NCBI GenBank assembly: GCA_030620095.1
Contig: JAUTXW010000205.1
Coordinates: 1,054,001 to 1,118,000 of the forward strand
DNA from: Kuschelorhynchus macadamiae
Taxonomy: Eukaryota > Arthropoda > Insecta > Coleoptera > Curculionidae
Length of the DNA: 64,000 nt
Direction: 5' to 3'
Positions 32,511-42,887 of this stretch are shown here, in pieces (positions within the stretch are counted from its first letter, which is position 1; each line of letters begins with the position of its first letter). Made by a program: the position numbers and the translations under genes. A model generated the notes under the pieces. It had not been told where the DNA came from. It did not search any database and saw only the letters and a program-made list of their open reading frames with translations.

Positions 32511-32850
32511 TTAGGTAATAATTGCGCCATACTCTCCCGGGGAGACTTTTATGACCATTTCCCCTTGTTTACGAAATATTCTAGCGCGCAATTCCTCTTC
32601 GTTTTGGGCTTCCCAGCCATTATCGTACACTTTTCTACTGAGCTGTGACCAAAAATCTTCGATGGGCCACGCTTGAGGAAGGTTATCTAGTTGAGGTACA
32701 AAATTGATGTTGTTTTGCCTTAACCAATTTCGGGTAGCTTTGGTATAATGAGACGAAGCAAAATCTGGCCAGAAAATGATTTCATCATTTTGATAATGAA
32801 AACTAATAAATTCAATTAATTTTGGTAAGCATCTGCCAATATATAAATAT
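32511..32850 (-). pseudogene. Tc1-like transposase C-terminal fragment
   Basis: On the minus strand the frame reads CLPKLIEFISFHYQNDEIIF, WPDFASSHYTKATRNWL, NINFVPQLDN, AWPIEDFWSQLSRKVYDNGW and ends ...KVSPGEYGAIIT plus a stop. WPDxASSHY carries the second catalytic D and RPIEDFW-like (here PIEDFW) the E of Tc1/IS630 DDE enzymes. The frame is open for over 100 codons. The 5' part is missing; it stops at the left end of mariner element C (32859), which may have truncated it. Confidence 0.75.
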
Positions 32851-32858
32851 AATATATA

Positions 32859-34430
32859 CAGTTTGTCCCAGATTCGCTTCTTTATATAGGGATCTTGGAT
32901 CCTGTCATAACTATAGCAAAAGTCAAATTGGAAAAACTTCGCTTTCGAGATCCGGCTTCAGGTTTACGATCTGTCAATTTCGTTTTTCACCAGTAAATCC
33001 AAAACGGTAAATTTGAAAGATGTGAAAATGTGACATTGTTGGGACACTTTTTTAAGACGAATACTTTCATTTTTCTTATGGCCGCCTTATTGGATTTTTC
33101 CATTATTGGAAAGAACATAAAATTTCCAGTCTAGTGATGTTTCACAAGTGTATAAAACATCTGAGTATCATTGAAATATCACACTTCGTAAAGTTAGGTC
33201 TCAATTTTTTCTAAGGAGGCCATGATTTATTTGTAACAAAAGTGGGCTTTGACTTTGGCATTAAATAATTCAAAGTATCAAAGTAATGTTTTAGTAAATA
33301 GTAGGCTTTTCTCTCAAAAAAAAACAAATTGTCGAGACCTGTTACAAATGGCCGATATTCCCTATTAAAATGAAGAAAAATTTGACGTGTCAGCGCTGTA
33401 CTTGCAGTCACACAGTAACGCCGACATTACCTCAGCAGCCTCATAAATCCCAATACAGAGACCTCGTAGTTAATTTAATTAACCATGGGACCTTCGACCA
33501 ACCTAGAAGCGGATACAATATTGACAATGAAAATAGAAACATTTTACAAGCTATCGATACAGAGAGTGTGAAAAAAGAATAAGTACCATCCATACAAACC
33601 CATAATAGTTCAAGGACTTAAGGAAACTGATTTTCTAAGATTACTACGCTTCTGTGAGTGGTATACTAGGAAGTATAATGAAAATCCCAATAATTAATAT
33701 GCACAACAGTCATCATTGGATTGGATTTGGAAGTAACATTTGGTGTGGGGTCATTGGTAATTTAATCTAGCTTACCTTTTTTAATTGGGCACCTATTTAT
33801 AAATTATTAATAATTTCAGGAAATCGATTTATAGGACCATTTTTGTTTGACTACAACCTAAACGGATAGAGATACCTAGAGAGTTTAGAACAACCTGGTT
33901 TCAACAGAATGGATGTTCGGCTTACAACACCATTGATGTCTTTTATTGATAATTCAATGCGTCTAATAAATTACTTATTAATGTAAATCATGGCCTCCTT
34001 AGAAAAAATTGAGACTTAGGAAGTGTGATATTTCGATAATACTCAAATCTTTTATGCACTTGTGAGACATCACTAGACTAGAAATTTTATGCTCTTTCGA
34101 AAAATCGAAAAATCCAATATGGCGGCCATAAGAAAAATGAAAGTTGAGGCGGAATGCGGAATAACCAAAGACGATGGAGACATGTCGTACACGCGATCTT
34201 ATTCATCTTAGAAAAGTGTTCCAATAGTGTCACATTTTGATAGCTGTCAAATTTACGGTTTTGGATTTACTGGCGAAAACCAAAATCCGCCATTTTCGGT
34301 TTTTCGCCGATATTTCCAAAACCAATTGACCGATTGTAAATCCAGATATTGAATGCGCTAAGTTTCGTCTAAAACTTTTCCTATTTAACCTTTGATGTAG
34401 GTATAATATAGGAGCCGAGATTCCTATATC
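32859..34430 (+). mobile_element. Long-TIR mariner element C
   Basis: The left end CAGTTTGTCCCAGATTCGCT follows TA. Inverted arms (about 32859-33225 and 34000-34430) share 'CAGTAAATCCAAAACGGTAA', ATTTTTCTTATGGCCGCC and AAGGAGGCCATGATTTA in inverse orientation. The right terminus is too decayed to place exactly. Part of the arm (CTTATGGCCGC, AAATATCACACTT) resembles the arms of element D at 51866-54567, so C and D are one family. Confidence 0.7.
33370..33990 (+). pseudogene. Mariner-like transposase of element C, with intron
   Basis: The remnant reads LPQQPHKSQYRDLVVNLINH, GTFDQPRSGYNIDNENRNIL, then after a stop YHPYKPIIVQGLKETDFLRL and LRFCEWYTRKYNENPNN. After a deletion removing the first catalytic D region, GTGTGGGGTCATTG|GTAATTT...TTTCAG|GAAATCGATTTATAGG marks an intron of about 70 bp. 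Downstream is GNRFIGPFLFDYNLNG. The same intron position occurs in element D. It is truncated and frameshifted beyond that point. Confidence 0.7.
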
Positions 34431-35360
34431 CCTTAAAAATATCACTATTAAGGTTATGTGTAGCCAATTTTGACAGAATGTTACGGGCAGTAACAAATTA
34501 ATGGTCTGAAAGTTAAGGTACAAGATCTTTAAAGAGATCAGAAAAAAACGAATAACTTTTAAATCGTTGAATTTAACATGATCGGATATTGGTATAAAAA
34601 ATTTTGGAGTATCCTCTATAAATTCTTGTCAACAAAAATAAGTTCCGTTTGGTGGCTAAAAACAAATACTCATTCATAATATAAGATCAGTAACGGTAAA
34701 TATGCTAAGTTATTTAAATAAAATGTGTACTCTTAAATCTTTGTAACAACCTTGTTTATTAGAAAGTCGTATAATAAGAAACGTTTGCCCGTTTAGTTAC
34801 AAGAAGTTGATGCAATAGATTGTCGGTAAATGTAACGTAAAAGGGAGAAAAAAAATTACCTCTGTAATAATAGAAGTAAATGCATTGTATTTAGTGTAAT
34901 ATATAATGTAAGCAATGCATTCTTGGAGATGCTTATTATCGTTTAAATCATTTTATGCTATAGAAAAAAATGTACATAAGAAAACTATAAAATTTCAAAA
35001 TTTATGTATGATATATATATATATATATATTAAATTAAATACTAAGAAAAGCAAAAAACTAATTAAAATCCAAGATATATAATTACTGTTAAATGACTTG
35101 CATAAAGAAACTATGATATTTCTTTTAAAGATGTTTATTCGAATCCGAAAGTATGCAAACCAGGTTTAAAAAAAAACATATTTAAATTTAATAATTCCAA
35201 GATATATTTTCTATCGATAATTAGGGTAGAGACTGATTAAAAAACCTATCAACTTGCTTCCATAATATCACTTAGTATCTCACAGGGTTCAGTATTGACA
35301 CATAAACTATTCTCCCTAAACATTTATTCACCGACCAACAGCGATGGATTGTGGTTTTTT
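34431..35360. other. AT-rich spacer
   Basis: No gene seen. It contains a short (TA)n tract near 35011-35031. Confidence 0.5.
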
Positions 35361-35484
35361 GGGACTCTTCTAGGCTAATCGAATTTTTAAGGCACCCATT
35401 ATGTTTTTAAAAAACCTAATTTTCGAGAAAAAGAAATCGTTGTATAATTTTAAAGCACAAAATGCGCTTTTGAATACAAAATTA

Positions 35485-35512
35485 AAAAAGAAATTAAAAT
35501 TAAAATTAAAAT
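35485..35512. repeat. (AAATT)n-like microsatellite
   Basis: Repeated AAATTAAAATTAAAATTAAA just upstream of the first Penelope array unit. Confidence 0.7.
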
Positions 35513-36009
35513 TCTGCATTTTAGCCAGGAGTACCAGGAAAGGGGATGGTTCCTTGTATATAGAAAAGCAACGCTTACGAATATGACCTTCAATTTTTGA
35601 CCAGAATTTGAGGCCAATCGGATAAGTAGTCTTTAAGCTATGCCGCGAACTGATAGAGAGATAGGCCGACAGACGGACCGACGAAATTGATAAAACATAT
35701 CTTTTTGGCATCTCGCGAGGCTAAAACGTAAAGATGTGTAAAACCTGACAGAATGATTTTTCTCTATTACATATATTTTATTTGGCTGTCATTTTGTTCG
35801 GTCATCTATTTGAATTAGTATCACTTTTTTGCTAGTTGATCCCTATATTTTTTTTGCTTGATCTCTATACCGCAACTAGTCATGGCACACAATTTGAAAT
35901 CAAACCATTAAGCAGTTTTTTCAGACTCAATTTATTTTATTAAGCCGACATTTAGTTCCGCTATCTTGGATTCTTACTAAAATATTACCAGTCGATTCCA
36001 ACATAATAC

Positions 36010-36425
36010 TTGGTATTCTTGTACAAAAAAAAGACACAGAGAAACTGATTCAAGTTTTAAGAGGGAATGGATATTGCACTGAGGATATTAGATGATTAAT
36101 TAGAAAATACAGCAATTCTACTCAACGAAATGAAACGAATAAAGAGTTAGCGATAGGAAGTGTAGTTCTTCCATTTATATACTAATGTAAATATAACCTT
36201 CAACCCATATAAGAATATTGGACAATGTGGCGATGTCTATAATGGAGAAACTTGACGATCCTTACTAGACTTAAGGAACATAAACGATGTATTGGAATGA
36301 AACAAGTTTTACAATCTGCTTTACTTGAATACCAACATTACACTGGACATGTCATAAATGTAAAAGAAACGAAAGTTCTTGCATCGGTTACGGGATTCTA
36401 TAAACGGAAAATTGCATAAAACAAT
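36010..36425 (+). pseudogene. Penelope-like element, C-terminal linker and GIY-YIG fragment, unit 1
   Basis: Reads TEKLIQVLRGNGYCTEDIR, LIRKYSNSTQRNETNKELAI, GSVVLPFIY, then after stops LTRLKEHKRCIGMKQVLQSA, LLEYQHYTGHVINVKETKVL and ASVTGFYKRKIA. The T-RLKEH and GH-I-----TKVL---YKRKI patterns are the second half of the Penelope-type GIY-YIG endonuclease domain. Stops and frameshifts make it non-functional. A nearly identical copy is at 37905-38305. Confidence 0.8.
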
Positions 36426-37156
36426 TTTAATAGAGATGCTTCAATCTAAACCATTCATAGAGACCGATTGTTACACCGGTTCAGGAGTACTGGCGAATCG
36501 TTTTGTAATACAAGATGGATCGTATTGTATCGTTTTCGATTGACAGTGTAGATAAGTTATTTAGTCTTTAATCCGACATTGTTGACCTGTATTTATTTTT
36601 GGTGTAGGCCATTTTTGAAAAAGACCTTTTATCTCCGCTGCTTGGTACAGGTGGTGTCAAGTAAATTTAAGCACTACTCTTAAGAACTATCTTCAACATT
36701 TTGAAAGCGGTAACAGAGACATTCTTCTTGAAACATACAATGTCCGGAGAAATTAGTACTGCGATACGATAACTGAATCTTTTTTACCCATATCTATAAA
36801 AAATACGGTAAATTTCCTTGACCTGGAACTTCCCTCGTTATGATTTTTTTCTCCAATTGTTAGGAATAGTTACAGTATATATGTGATAGATATACTGTCT
36901 TTTAAAACATTTTTTATTGGGAGCCATTTTGTTCCTTCATATTGGTTTCCTACCAATATTTTACCAGTTTTTTTTTACGCCACACTTAACTTTGGAGCAT
37001 AATTTTAAATAAATTCAAAAAGTAGTTTATACATTGGCACATGCCGCCATTTTGTTACGTCATATTGAATTCGTACCAGTTTATCCCAGTTTCACATTTA
37101 ATTTTTCTGCAAAATTTAAAGTCAATTGAACAAGATTTGACATTTTATTTGGCTGC

Positions 37157-37399
37157 CATTTTGTGTGTGTTCAGATATATAGACGATACTATGAAATTTT
37201 TATAATATGGCCAAAAAACCTCTCCATGTTTCTTGATCATCTGAAGCAGCAATATACTAATATAAAATTTACAGTGGAAATTGCATCAGAAGACACGATT
37301 CTCTTTCTAGATGTTCTTGTACGAAAGAAAGGAGATGGTTCCTTAGGACACTATGTATATAGAAAAGCAACGCTTACGAATATGACCTTTAATTTTTGA
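37157..37399 (+). pseudogene. Penelope-like reverse transcriptase fragment, unit 2
   Basis: It begins exactly at the catalytic motif (F-R-Y-I-D-D-T, read one frame off the rest). It continues as IFIIWPKNLSMFLDHLKQQY, TNIKFTVEIASEDTILFLDV and LVRKKGDGSLGHYVYRKATL, then runs into repeat DNA after T-N. This is the RT palm-to-thumb region of Penelope-like elements. The upstream RT and the next segment (RYQNANSHHYPTQ, found intact at 41265) are missing, so both ends are non-homologous junctions. Confidence 0.85.
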
Positions 37400-37756
37400 C
37401 CAGAATTTGAAGCCAATCGGGTAAGTAGTCTTTAAGCTATGCCGCGAACTGAGAGAGATAGGCCGACAGACGGACCGACGAAATTGATAAAACATATCTT
37501 TTTGGCATCTGGCGAGGCTAAAACGTAAAGATGTGTAAAACCTGACAGAATGATTTTTCTCTATTACATATATTTTATTTGGCTGTCATTTTGTTCGGTC
37601 ATCTATTTGAATTAGTATCACTTTTTTGCTAGTTGATCCCTATATTTTTTTTGCTTGATCTCTATACCGCAACTAGTCATGGCACACAATTTGAAATCAA
37701 ACCATTAAGCAGTTTTTTCAGACTCAATTTATTTTATTAAGCCGACATTTAGTTCC

Positions 37757-37915
37757 GCTATCTTGGATTCTTACTAAAATATTACCAGTCGATTCCAACA
37801 TAATACTTGGTATTCTTGTACAAAAGAAAGGGGATGGTTCAGCTACCTTGGATTCTTACTAAAATATTACCAGTCGATTCCAACATAATACTTGGTATTC
37901 TTGTACAAAAAAAAG
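37757..37915 (+). repeat. 82-bp subrepeat, two copies in this unit
   Basis: 'CTTGGATTCTTACTAAAATA' through CTTGGTATTCTTGTACAAAA plus GAAAGGGGATGGTTCAGCTA repeats twice here, once in unit 1 (35965-36030) and three times in unit 3 (39595-39828). Confidence 0.9.
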
Positions 37916-38305
37916 ACACAGAGAAACTGACTCAAGTTTTAAGAGGGAATGGATATTGCACTGAGGATATTAGATGATTAATTAGAAAATACAGCAATTC
38001 TACTCAACGAAATGAAACGAATAAAGAGTTAGCGATAGGAAGTGTAGTTCTTCCATTTATATACTAATGTAAATATAACCTTCAACCCATATAAGAATAT
38101 TGGACAATGTGGCGATGTCTATAATGGAGAAACTTGACGATCCTTACTAGACTTAAGGAACATAAACGATGTATTGGAATGAAACAAGTTTTACAATCTG
38201 CTTTACTTGAATACCAACATTACACTGGACATGTCATAAATGTAAAAGAAACGAAAGTTCTTGCATCGGTTACGGGATTCTATAAACGGAAAATTGCATA
38301 AAACA
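37905..38305 (+). pseudogene. Penelope-like element, GIY-YIG fragment, unit 2
   Basis: Practically identical to 36010-36425, with a single base difference in the first 60 bases by eye. It has the same stops and frameshifts, which shows that the duplication came after the damage. Confidence 0.85.
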
Positions 38306-39017
38306 ATTTTAATAGAGATGCTTCAATCTAAACCATTCATAGAGACCGATTGTTACACCGGTTCAGGAGTACTGGCGAATCGTTTTGTAATACAAGATGG
38401 ATCGTATTGTATCGTTTTCGATTGACAGTGTAGATAAGTTATTTAGTCTTTAATCCGACATTGTTGACCTGTATTTATTTTTGGTGTAGGCCATTTTTGA
38501 AAAAGACCTTTTATCTCCGCTGCTTGGTACAGGTGGTGTCAAGTAAATTTAAGCACTACTCTTAAGAACTATCTTCAACATTTTGAAAGCGGTAACAGAG
38601 ACATTCTTCTTGAAACATACAATGTCCGGAGAAATTAGTACTGCGATACGATAACTGAATCTTTTTTACCCATATCTATAAAAAATACGGTAAATTTCCT
38701 TGACCTGGAACTTCCCTCGTTATGATTTTTTTCTCCAATTGTTAGGAATAGTTACAGTATATATGTGATAGATATACTGTCTTTTAAAACATTTTTTATT
38801 GGGAGCCATTTTGTTCCTTCATATTGGTTTCCTACCAATATTTTACCAGTTTTTTTTTACGCCACACTTAACTTTGGAGCATAATTTTAAATAAATTCAA
38901 AAAGTAGTTTATACATTGGCACATGCCGAATTCGTACCAGTTTATCCCAGTTTCACATTTAATTTTTCTGCAAAATTTAAAGTCAATTGAACAAGATTTG
39001 ACATTTTATTTGGCTGC

Positions 39018-39260
39018 CATTTTGTGTGTGTTCAGATATATAGACGATACTATGAAATTTTTATAATATGGCCAAAAAACCTCTCCATGTTTCTTGATCA
39101 TCTGAAGCAGCAATATACTAATATAAAATTTACAGTGGAAATTGCATCAGAAGACACGATTCTCTTTCTAGATGTTCTTGTACAAAAGAAAGGAGATGGT
39201 TCCTTAGGACACTATGTATATAGAAAAGCAACGCTTACGAATATGACCTTTAATTTTTGA
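39018..39260 (+). pseudogene. Penelope-like reverse transcriptase fragment, unit 3
   Basis: Same as 37157-37399 except LVQKK for LVRKK. The following GACAGAC block is shortened (39315-39370), and the GIY-YIG fragment is missing in this unit. Confidence 0.85.
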
Positions 39261-39594
39261 CCAGAATTTGAAGCCAATCGGGTAAGTAGTCTTTAAGCTA
39301 TGCCGCGAACTGAGAGAGATAGGCCGACAGATATACGAAATTAATAAATATATATATTATATATATGTGTAAAACCTGACAGAATGATTTTTTTCTATTA
39401 CATATATTTTATTTGGCTGTCATTTTGTTCGGTCATCTATTTGAATTAGTATCACTTTTTTGCTAGTTGATCCCTATATTTTTTTTGCTTGATCTCTCTA
39501 CCGCAACTAGTCATGGCACACAATTTGAAATCAAACCATTAAGCAGTTTTTTCAGACTCAATTTATTTTATTAAGCCGACATTTAGTTCCGCTA

Positions 39595-39828
39595 TCTTGG
39601 ATTCTTACTAAAATATTACCAGTCGATTCCAACATAATACTTGGTATTCTTGTACAAAAGAAAGGGGATGGTTCAGCTACCTTGGATTCTTACTAAAATA
39701 TTACCAGTCGATTCCAACATAATACTTGGTATTCTTGTATATAAAGAAAGGGGAAAGCTACCTTGGATTCTTACTAAAATATTACCAGTCGATTCCAACA
39801 TAATACTTGGTATTCTTGTACAAAAAAA
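39595..39828 (+). repeat. 82-bp subrepeat, three copies
   Basis: The same subrepeat as at 37757, here in three consecutive copies with small changes in the linker (TATAAAGAAAGGGGAAAGCT). The open frame through it (39641-39832) is a chance product. Confidence 0.9.
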
Positions 39829-40583
39829 ATAAATTCAATCTAAACCATTCATAGAGACCGATTGCTACACCGGTTCAGGAGTACTGGCCAATCGTTTTGT
39901 AATACAAGATGGATCGTATTGTATCGTTTTCGATTGACAGTGTAGATAAGTTATTTAGTCTTTAATCCGACATTGTTGACCTATATTTATTTTTGGTGTA
40001 GGCCATTTTTGAAAAAGATCTTTCATCTCCGCTGCTTGGTACAGGTGGTGTCAAGTAAATTTAAGCACTACTCTTAAGAACTATCTTCAACATTTTGAAA
40101 GCGGTAACAGAGACATTCTTCTTGAAACATACAATGTCCAGAGAAATTAGTACTGCGATACGATAACTGAATCTTTTTTACCCATATCTATAAAAAATAC
40201 GGTAAATTTCCTTGACCTGGAACTTCCCTCGTTATGATTTTTTTCTCCAATTGTTAGGAATAGTGAAGTGTGGCCCAACTTAGTTCAGCTCATAGTTACA
40301 GTATATATGTGATAGATATACTGTCTTTTAAAACATTTTTTATTGGGAGCCATTTTGTTCCTTCATATTGGTTTCCTACCAATATTTTACCAGTTTTTTT
40401 TTACGCCACACTTAACCTTTGAGCATAATTTTAAATAAATTCAAAAAGTAGTTTATACATTGGCACATGCCGCCATTTTGTTACGTCATATTGAATTCGT
40501 ACCAGTTTATCCCAGTTTCACATTTAATTTTTCTGCAAAATTTAAAGTCAATTGAAAGATTTGACATTTTATTTGGCTGCCAT

Positions 40584-40845
40584 TTTGTGTGTGTTCAGAT
40601 ATATAGACGATACTATGAAATTTTTATAATATGGCCAAACAACCTCTCCATGTTTCTTGATCATCTGAAGCAGCAATATACTAATATAAAATTTACAGTG
40701 GAAATTGCATCAGAAGACACGATTCTCTTTCTAGATGTTCTTGTACAAAAGAAAGGAGATGGTTCCTTAGGACACTATGTATATAGAAAAGCAACGCTTA
40801 CGAATATGACCTTTAATTTTTTACCAGAATTTGAAGCCAATCGGG
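40584..40845 (+). pseudogene. Penelope-like reverse transcriptase fragment, unit 4
   Basis: Same fragment as in units 2 and 3, with WPNN for WPKN. The frame is open from 40467 only because upstream repeat DNA has no stop. A TTTTTACCAG change extends the frame into the repeat. Confidence 0.85.
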
Positions 40846-41194
40846 TAAGTAGTCTTTAAGCTATGCCGCGAACTGAGAGAGATAGGCCGACAGACGGACC
40901 GACGAAATTGATAAAACATATCTTTTTGGCATCTGGCGATGTTAAAACGTAAAGATCTTTGGCTGCCATTTAGTTCGGTCATCTATTTGAATTAATATCA
41001 CTTTTTTGCTAGTTGATCTCTATATTTTTTTTGCTTGATCCCTATACCACAACTAGCCATGGCACACAATTTGAAATCAAACCATTAAGCAGTTTTTTCA
41101 GACTCAATTTTTAAATATTTTATCAAGCCGACATTTGGTTCCGCTATCTTGGATTCTTACTAAAATATTACCAGTTGATTCCAACATAATACTT

Positions 41195-41760
41195 GATATT
41201 CTTGTTTAAAAGAAAGGGGATGGTCCCTTATAGAACACTATGTATATAGAAAAGCAATGCTTACGAAGAGATACCAGAATGCAAATTCACATCATTATCC
41301 GACACAAAAGCAATCAGTGATTAATTCTTTGGTTTACAGAGCCCTCGCGATCGAAAATTTTTTACAATCGCAAACAGAGAAACTGACTCAAGTTTTAAGA
41401 GGGAATGTATATTGCACTGGAGATATTAGAGGATTAATTAGAAAATATAACAATCCTACTCAACGAAATGAAACCAATAAAGAGTTACCGATAGGAAGTG
41501 TAGTTCTTCCATTTATACACTAACACAAATATAACCGTCAACCCACACAAGAATATTGGACAATGTGGCGATGTCTATAATGGATTATAACTTGACGATC
41601 CATGTCGACTAGACTTAAGAAACATGAACTCTGTATTGGAAAGAAACAAATTTTACAATCTGCTGTATCTGAATACCAACATTCCACTGGACATGTCATA
41701 AATGTAAAAGGAAACGAAAGTTCTTGCATCGGTTCCGAGATTCTATAAACGGAAAAATAG
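41195..41760 (+). pseudogene. Penelope-like element, uninterrupted RT-end to GIY-YIG segment, unit 4
   Basis: Here the repeat block is absent and the element reads through. K-G-D-G-P-L is followed by YRKA-type sequence one frame off, then RYQNANSHHYPTQKQSVINS, LVYRALAIENFLQSQTEKLT, QVLRGNVYCTGDIRGLIRKY and NNPTQRNETNKELPIGSVVL. After a stop come the GIY-YIG remnants (STGHVINVKGNESSC-like, then RFYKRKN). This shows the ancestral order of the Penelope C-terminal half. The 88-codon stretch 41257-41523 is the longest intact part. Confidence 0.8.
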
Positions 41761-41917
41761 ATAAAACAATTTTAATAGAGATACACGCTTTAATCTACAC
41801 CATACGTGGAAACCGATTGTTACACCGGTTCACGGTTCGGTGAACGCAGGTCGAACATAAATAGTAGAACTAGGTCTCTCCGAGCTCATTTAGTGTTCCG
41901 ATCTCGTGAAGTAAAGA

Positions 41918-41958
41918 TCCCTGAAGATGCCTTGTTTAATCAAAGGCGAAACGTAGGA
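41918..41958 (+). ncRNA. Hammerhead ribozyme motif at the Penelope-like element end
   Basis: TCC (stem I), CTGAAGA (core), a bulged T, GCCTT-loop-AAGGC (5-bp stem II), GAAAC-GTA (core and cleavage triplet), GGA (stem I partner). The ACGU palindrome for stem III is present. It lies about 160 bp after the GIY-YIG remnant, where Penelope-like elements carry pseudo-LTR hammerheads. The triplet GUA is less usual than GUC but permitted (UH rule). Confidence 0.75.
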
Positions 41959-41989
41959 AAGTGATTCCCTTTTAACACGGTCTAATCCC

Positions 41990-42230
41990 AAGAACCATGA
42001 TATCTTAATTAATTAAACACATACGCATCACAGTCTAACCCAGACTAAAGCCTATACCTAATTACATAAATTTTCAAAGAAATTAGCCTTCCCCGGCGAC
42101 GTCACTCAGTTACACTTTCTTATTCTGGATCTTTATGACGTGGCTCAGAAAAACTGACTTATACTATTAACTGGCCCGGCAGACCTTGTCCTGCCTTTTG
42201 CGTTAGATGGAGCGATGAGTTTTCAGTTTC

Positions 42231-42235
<5 letters not shown>
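41990..42235. other. Spacer between Penelope end and array B
   Basis: No gene seen. It is somewhat GC-richer (CCCCGGCGACGTCACTCAG, CCCGGCAGACCTTGTCCTGC) than its surroundings. Confidence 0.5.

Positions 42236-42294
<59 letters not shown>
42233..42294. repeat. (TA)n microsatellite
   Basis: TA tract with one CA interruption, directly left of hammerhead array B. Confidence 0.95.
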
Positions 42295-42408
42295 TGCCAT
42301 CTTAAATTGAAACCCATTGTATCAGTCTTTGCCTATTCCGCTGGTACGGTTTCTAAGTGGTTTTCGTTATCGATCCACTTGTTGCTATGTTAAAGCCTCT
42401 TTTTAAAA

Positions 42409-42448
42409 TGTCGACGTTTCGCAACTTTATTCTTGCATCCTCAGGACA
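42409..42448 (-). ncRNA. Hammerhead motif, copy B1
   Basis: On the minus strand: TGTC, CTGAGGA, bulged T, GCAA/TTGC stem II, GAAACGTC, GACA. The core and stem I are complete. Confidence 0.75.
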
Positions 42449-42664
42449 CAGATTGTATATCCTTCATGAAACCCATATTATCAGTCTTTACCTACTCAGT
42501 TGGTCTGCAGATATTTCCTAACCTCAAATAATACACCACTCTAATAACAAAAAGATCGTCTACGAAAACCATTTAGGATCTTAATATCTGGAAAATATCT
42601 GCGGATCAAAGTAGTAGGTAAAAACTAATAATATGGGTTTCATGCAGGATATAGACTCTATATG

Positions 42665-42704
42665 TGTCCTGAGGATGCAACAATAAAATTGCGAAGCGTC
42701 GACA
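42665..42704 (+). ncRNA. Hammerhead motif with core mutation, copy B2
   Basis: TGTC, CTGAGGA, stem II and GACA are intact, but GAAAC is GAAGC, a change at the A15.1 position. Probably weak or inactive. Confidence 0.65.
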
Positions 42705-42887
42705 ATTTAAAAAATTCTTTTGTTTCTATACTGGACCCTAACCCCAAATAATACACCACTCTAACATAATCACAAGAGGATCGTTAACAGGAACCATAGA
42801 AACATAATATCTGGGAAATATCTGCGGATGAACGGAGTAAGTAAAAACTGATAATATGGGGTTCATGCAGGATATAGAAACTATATA

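Larger units (their letters stand above)
35530..41530 (+). repeat. Tandem array of Penelope-like fragments and GCCATTTTG modules
   Basis: About 3.4 units are present. The phrase GGTTCCTTGTATATAGAAAA / GGACACTATGTATATAGAAA recurs at 35536, 37330, 39191 and 40757. The third and second units are 1,861 bp apart; the fourth is about 300 bp closer because of a deletion. Each unit contains an RT fragment, a GACAGAC/GCCATTTTG block, a GIY-YIG-domain fragment (missing in unit 3) and the flank block also seen at 1570-1945. Units are almost identical by eye, so the amplification is recent, or it is an assembly duplication. Confidence 0.85.

Noticed and set aside
35370..35711. 113-codon frame on the minus strand
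   Set aside because: Runs antisense through the Penelope array repeat modules; low-complexity N/F/K composition.
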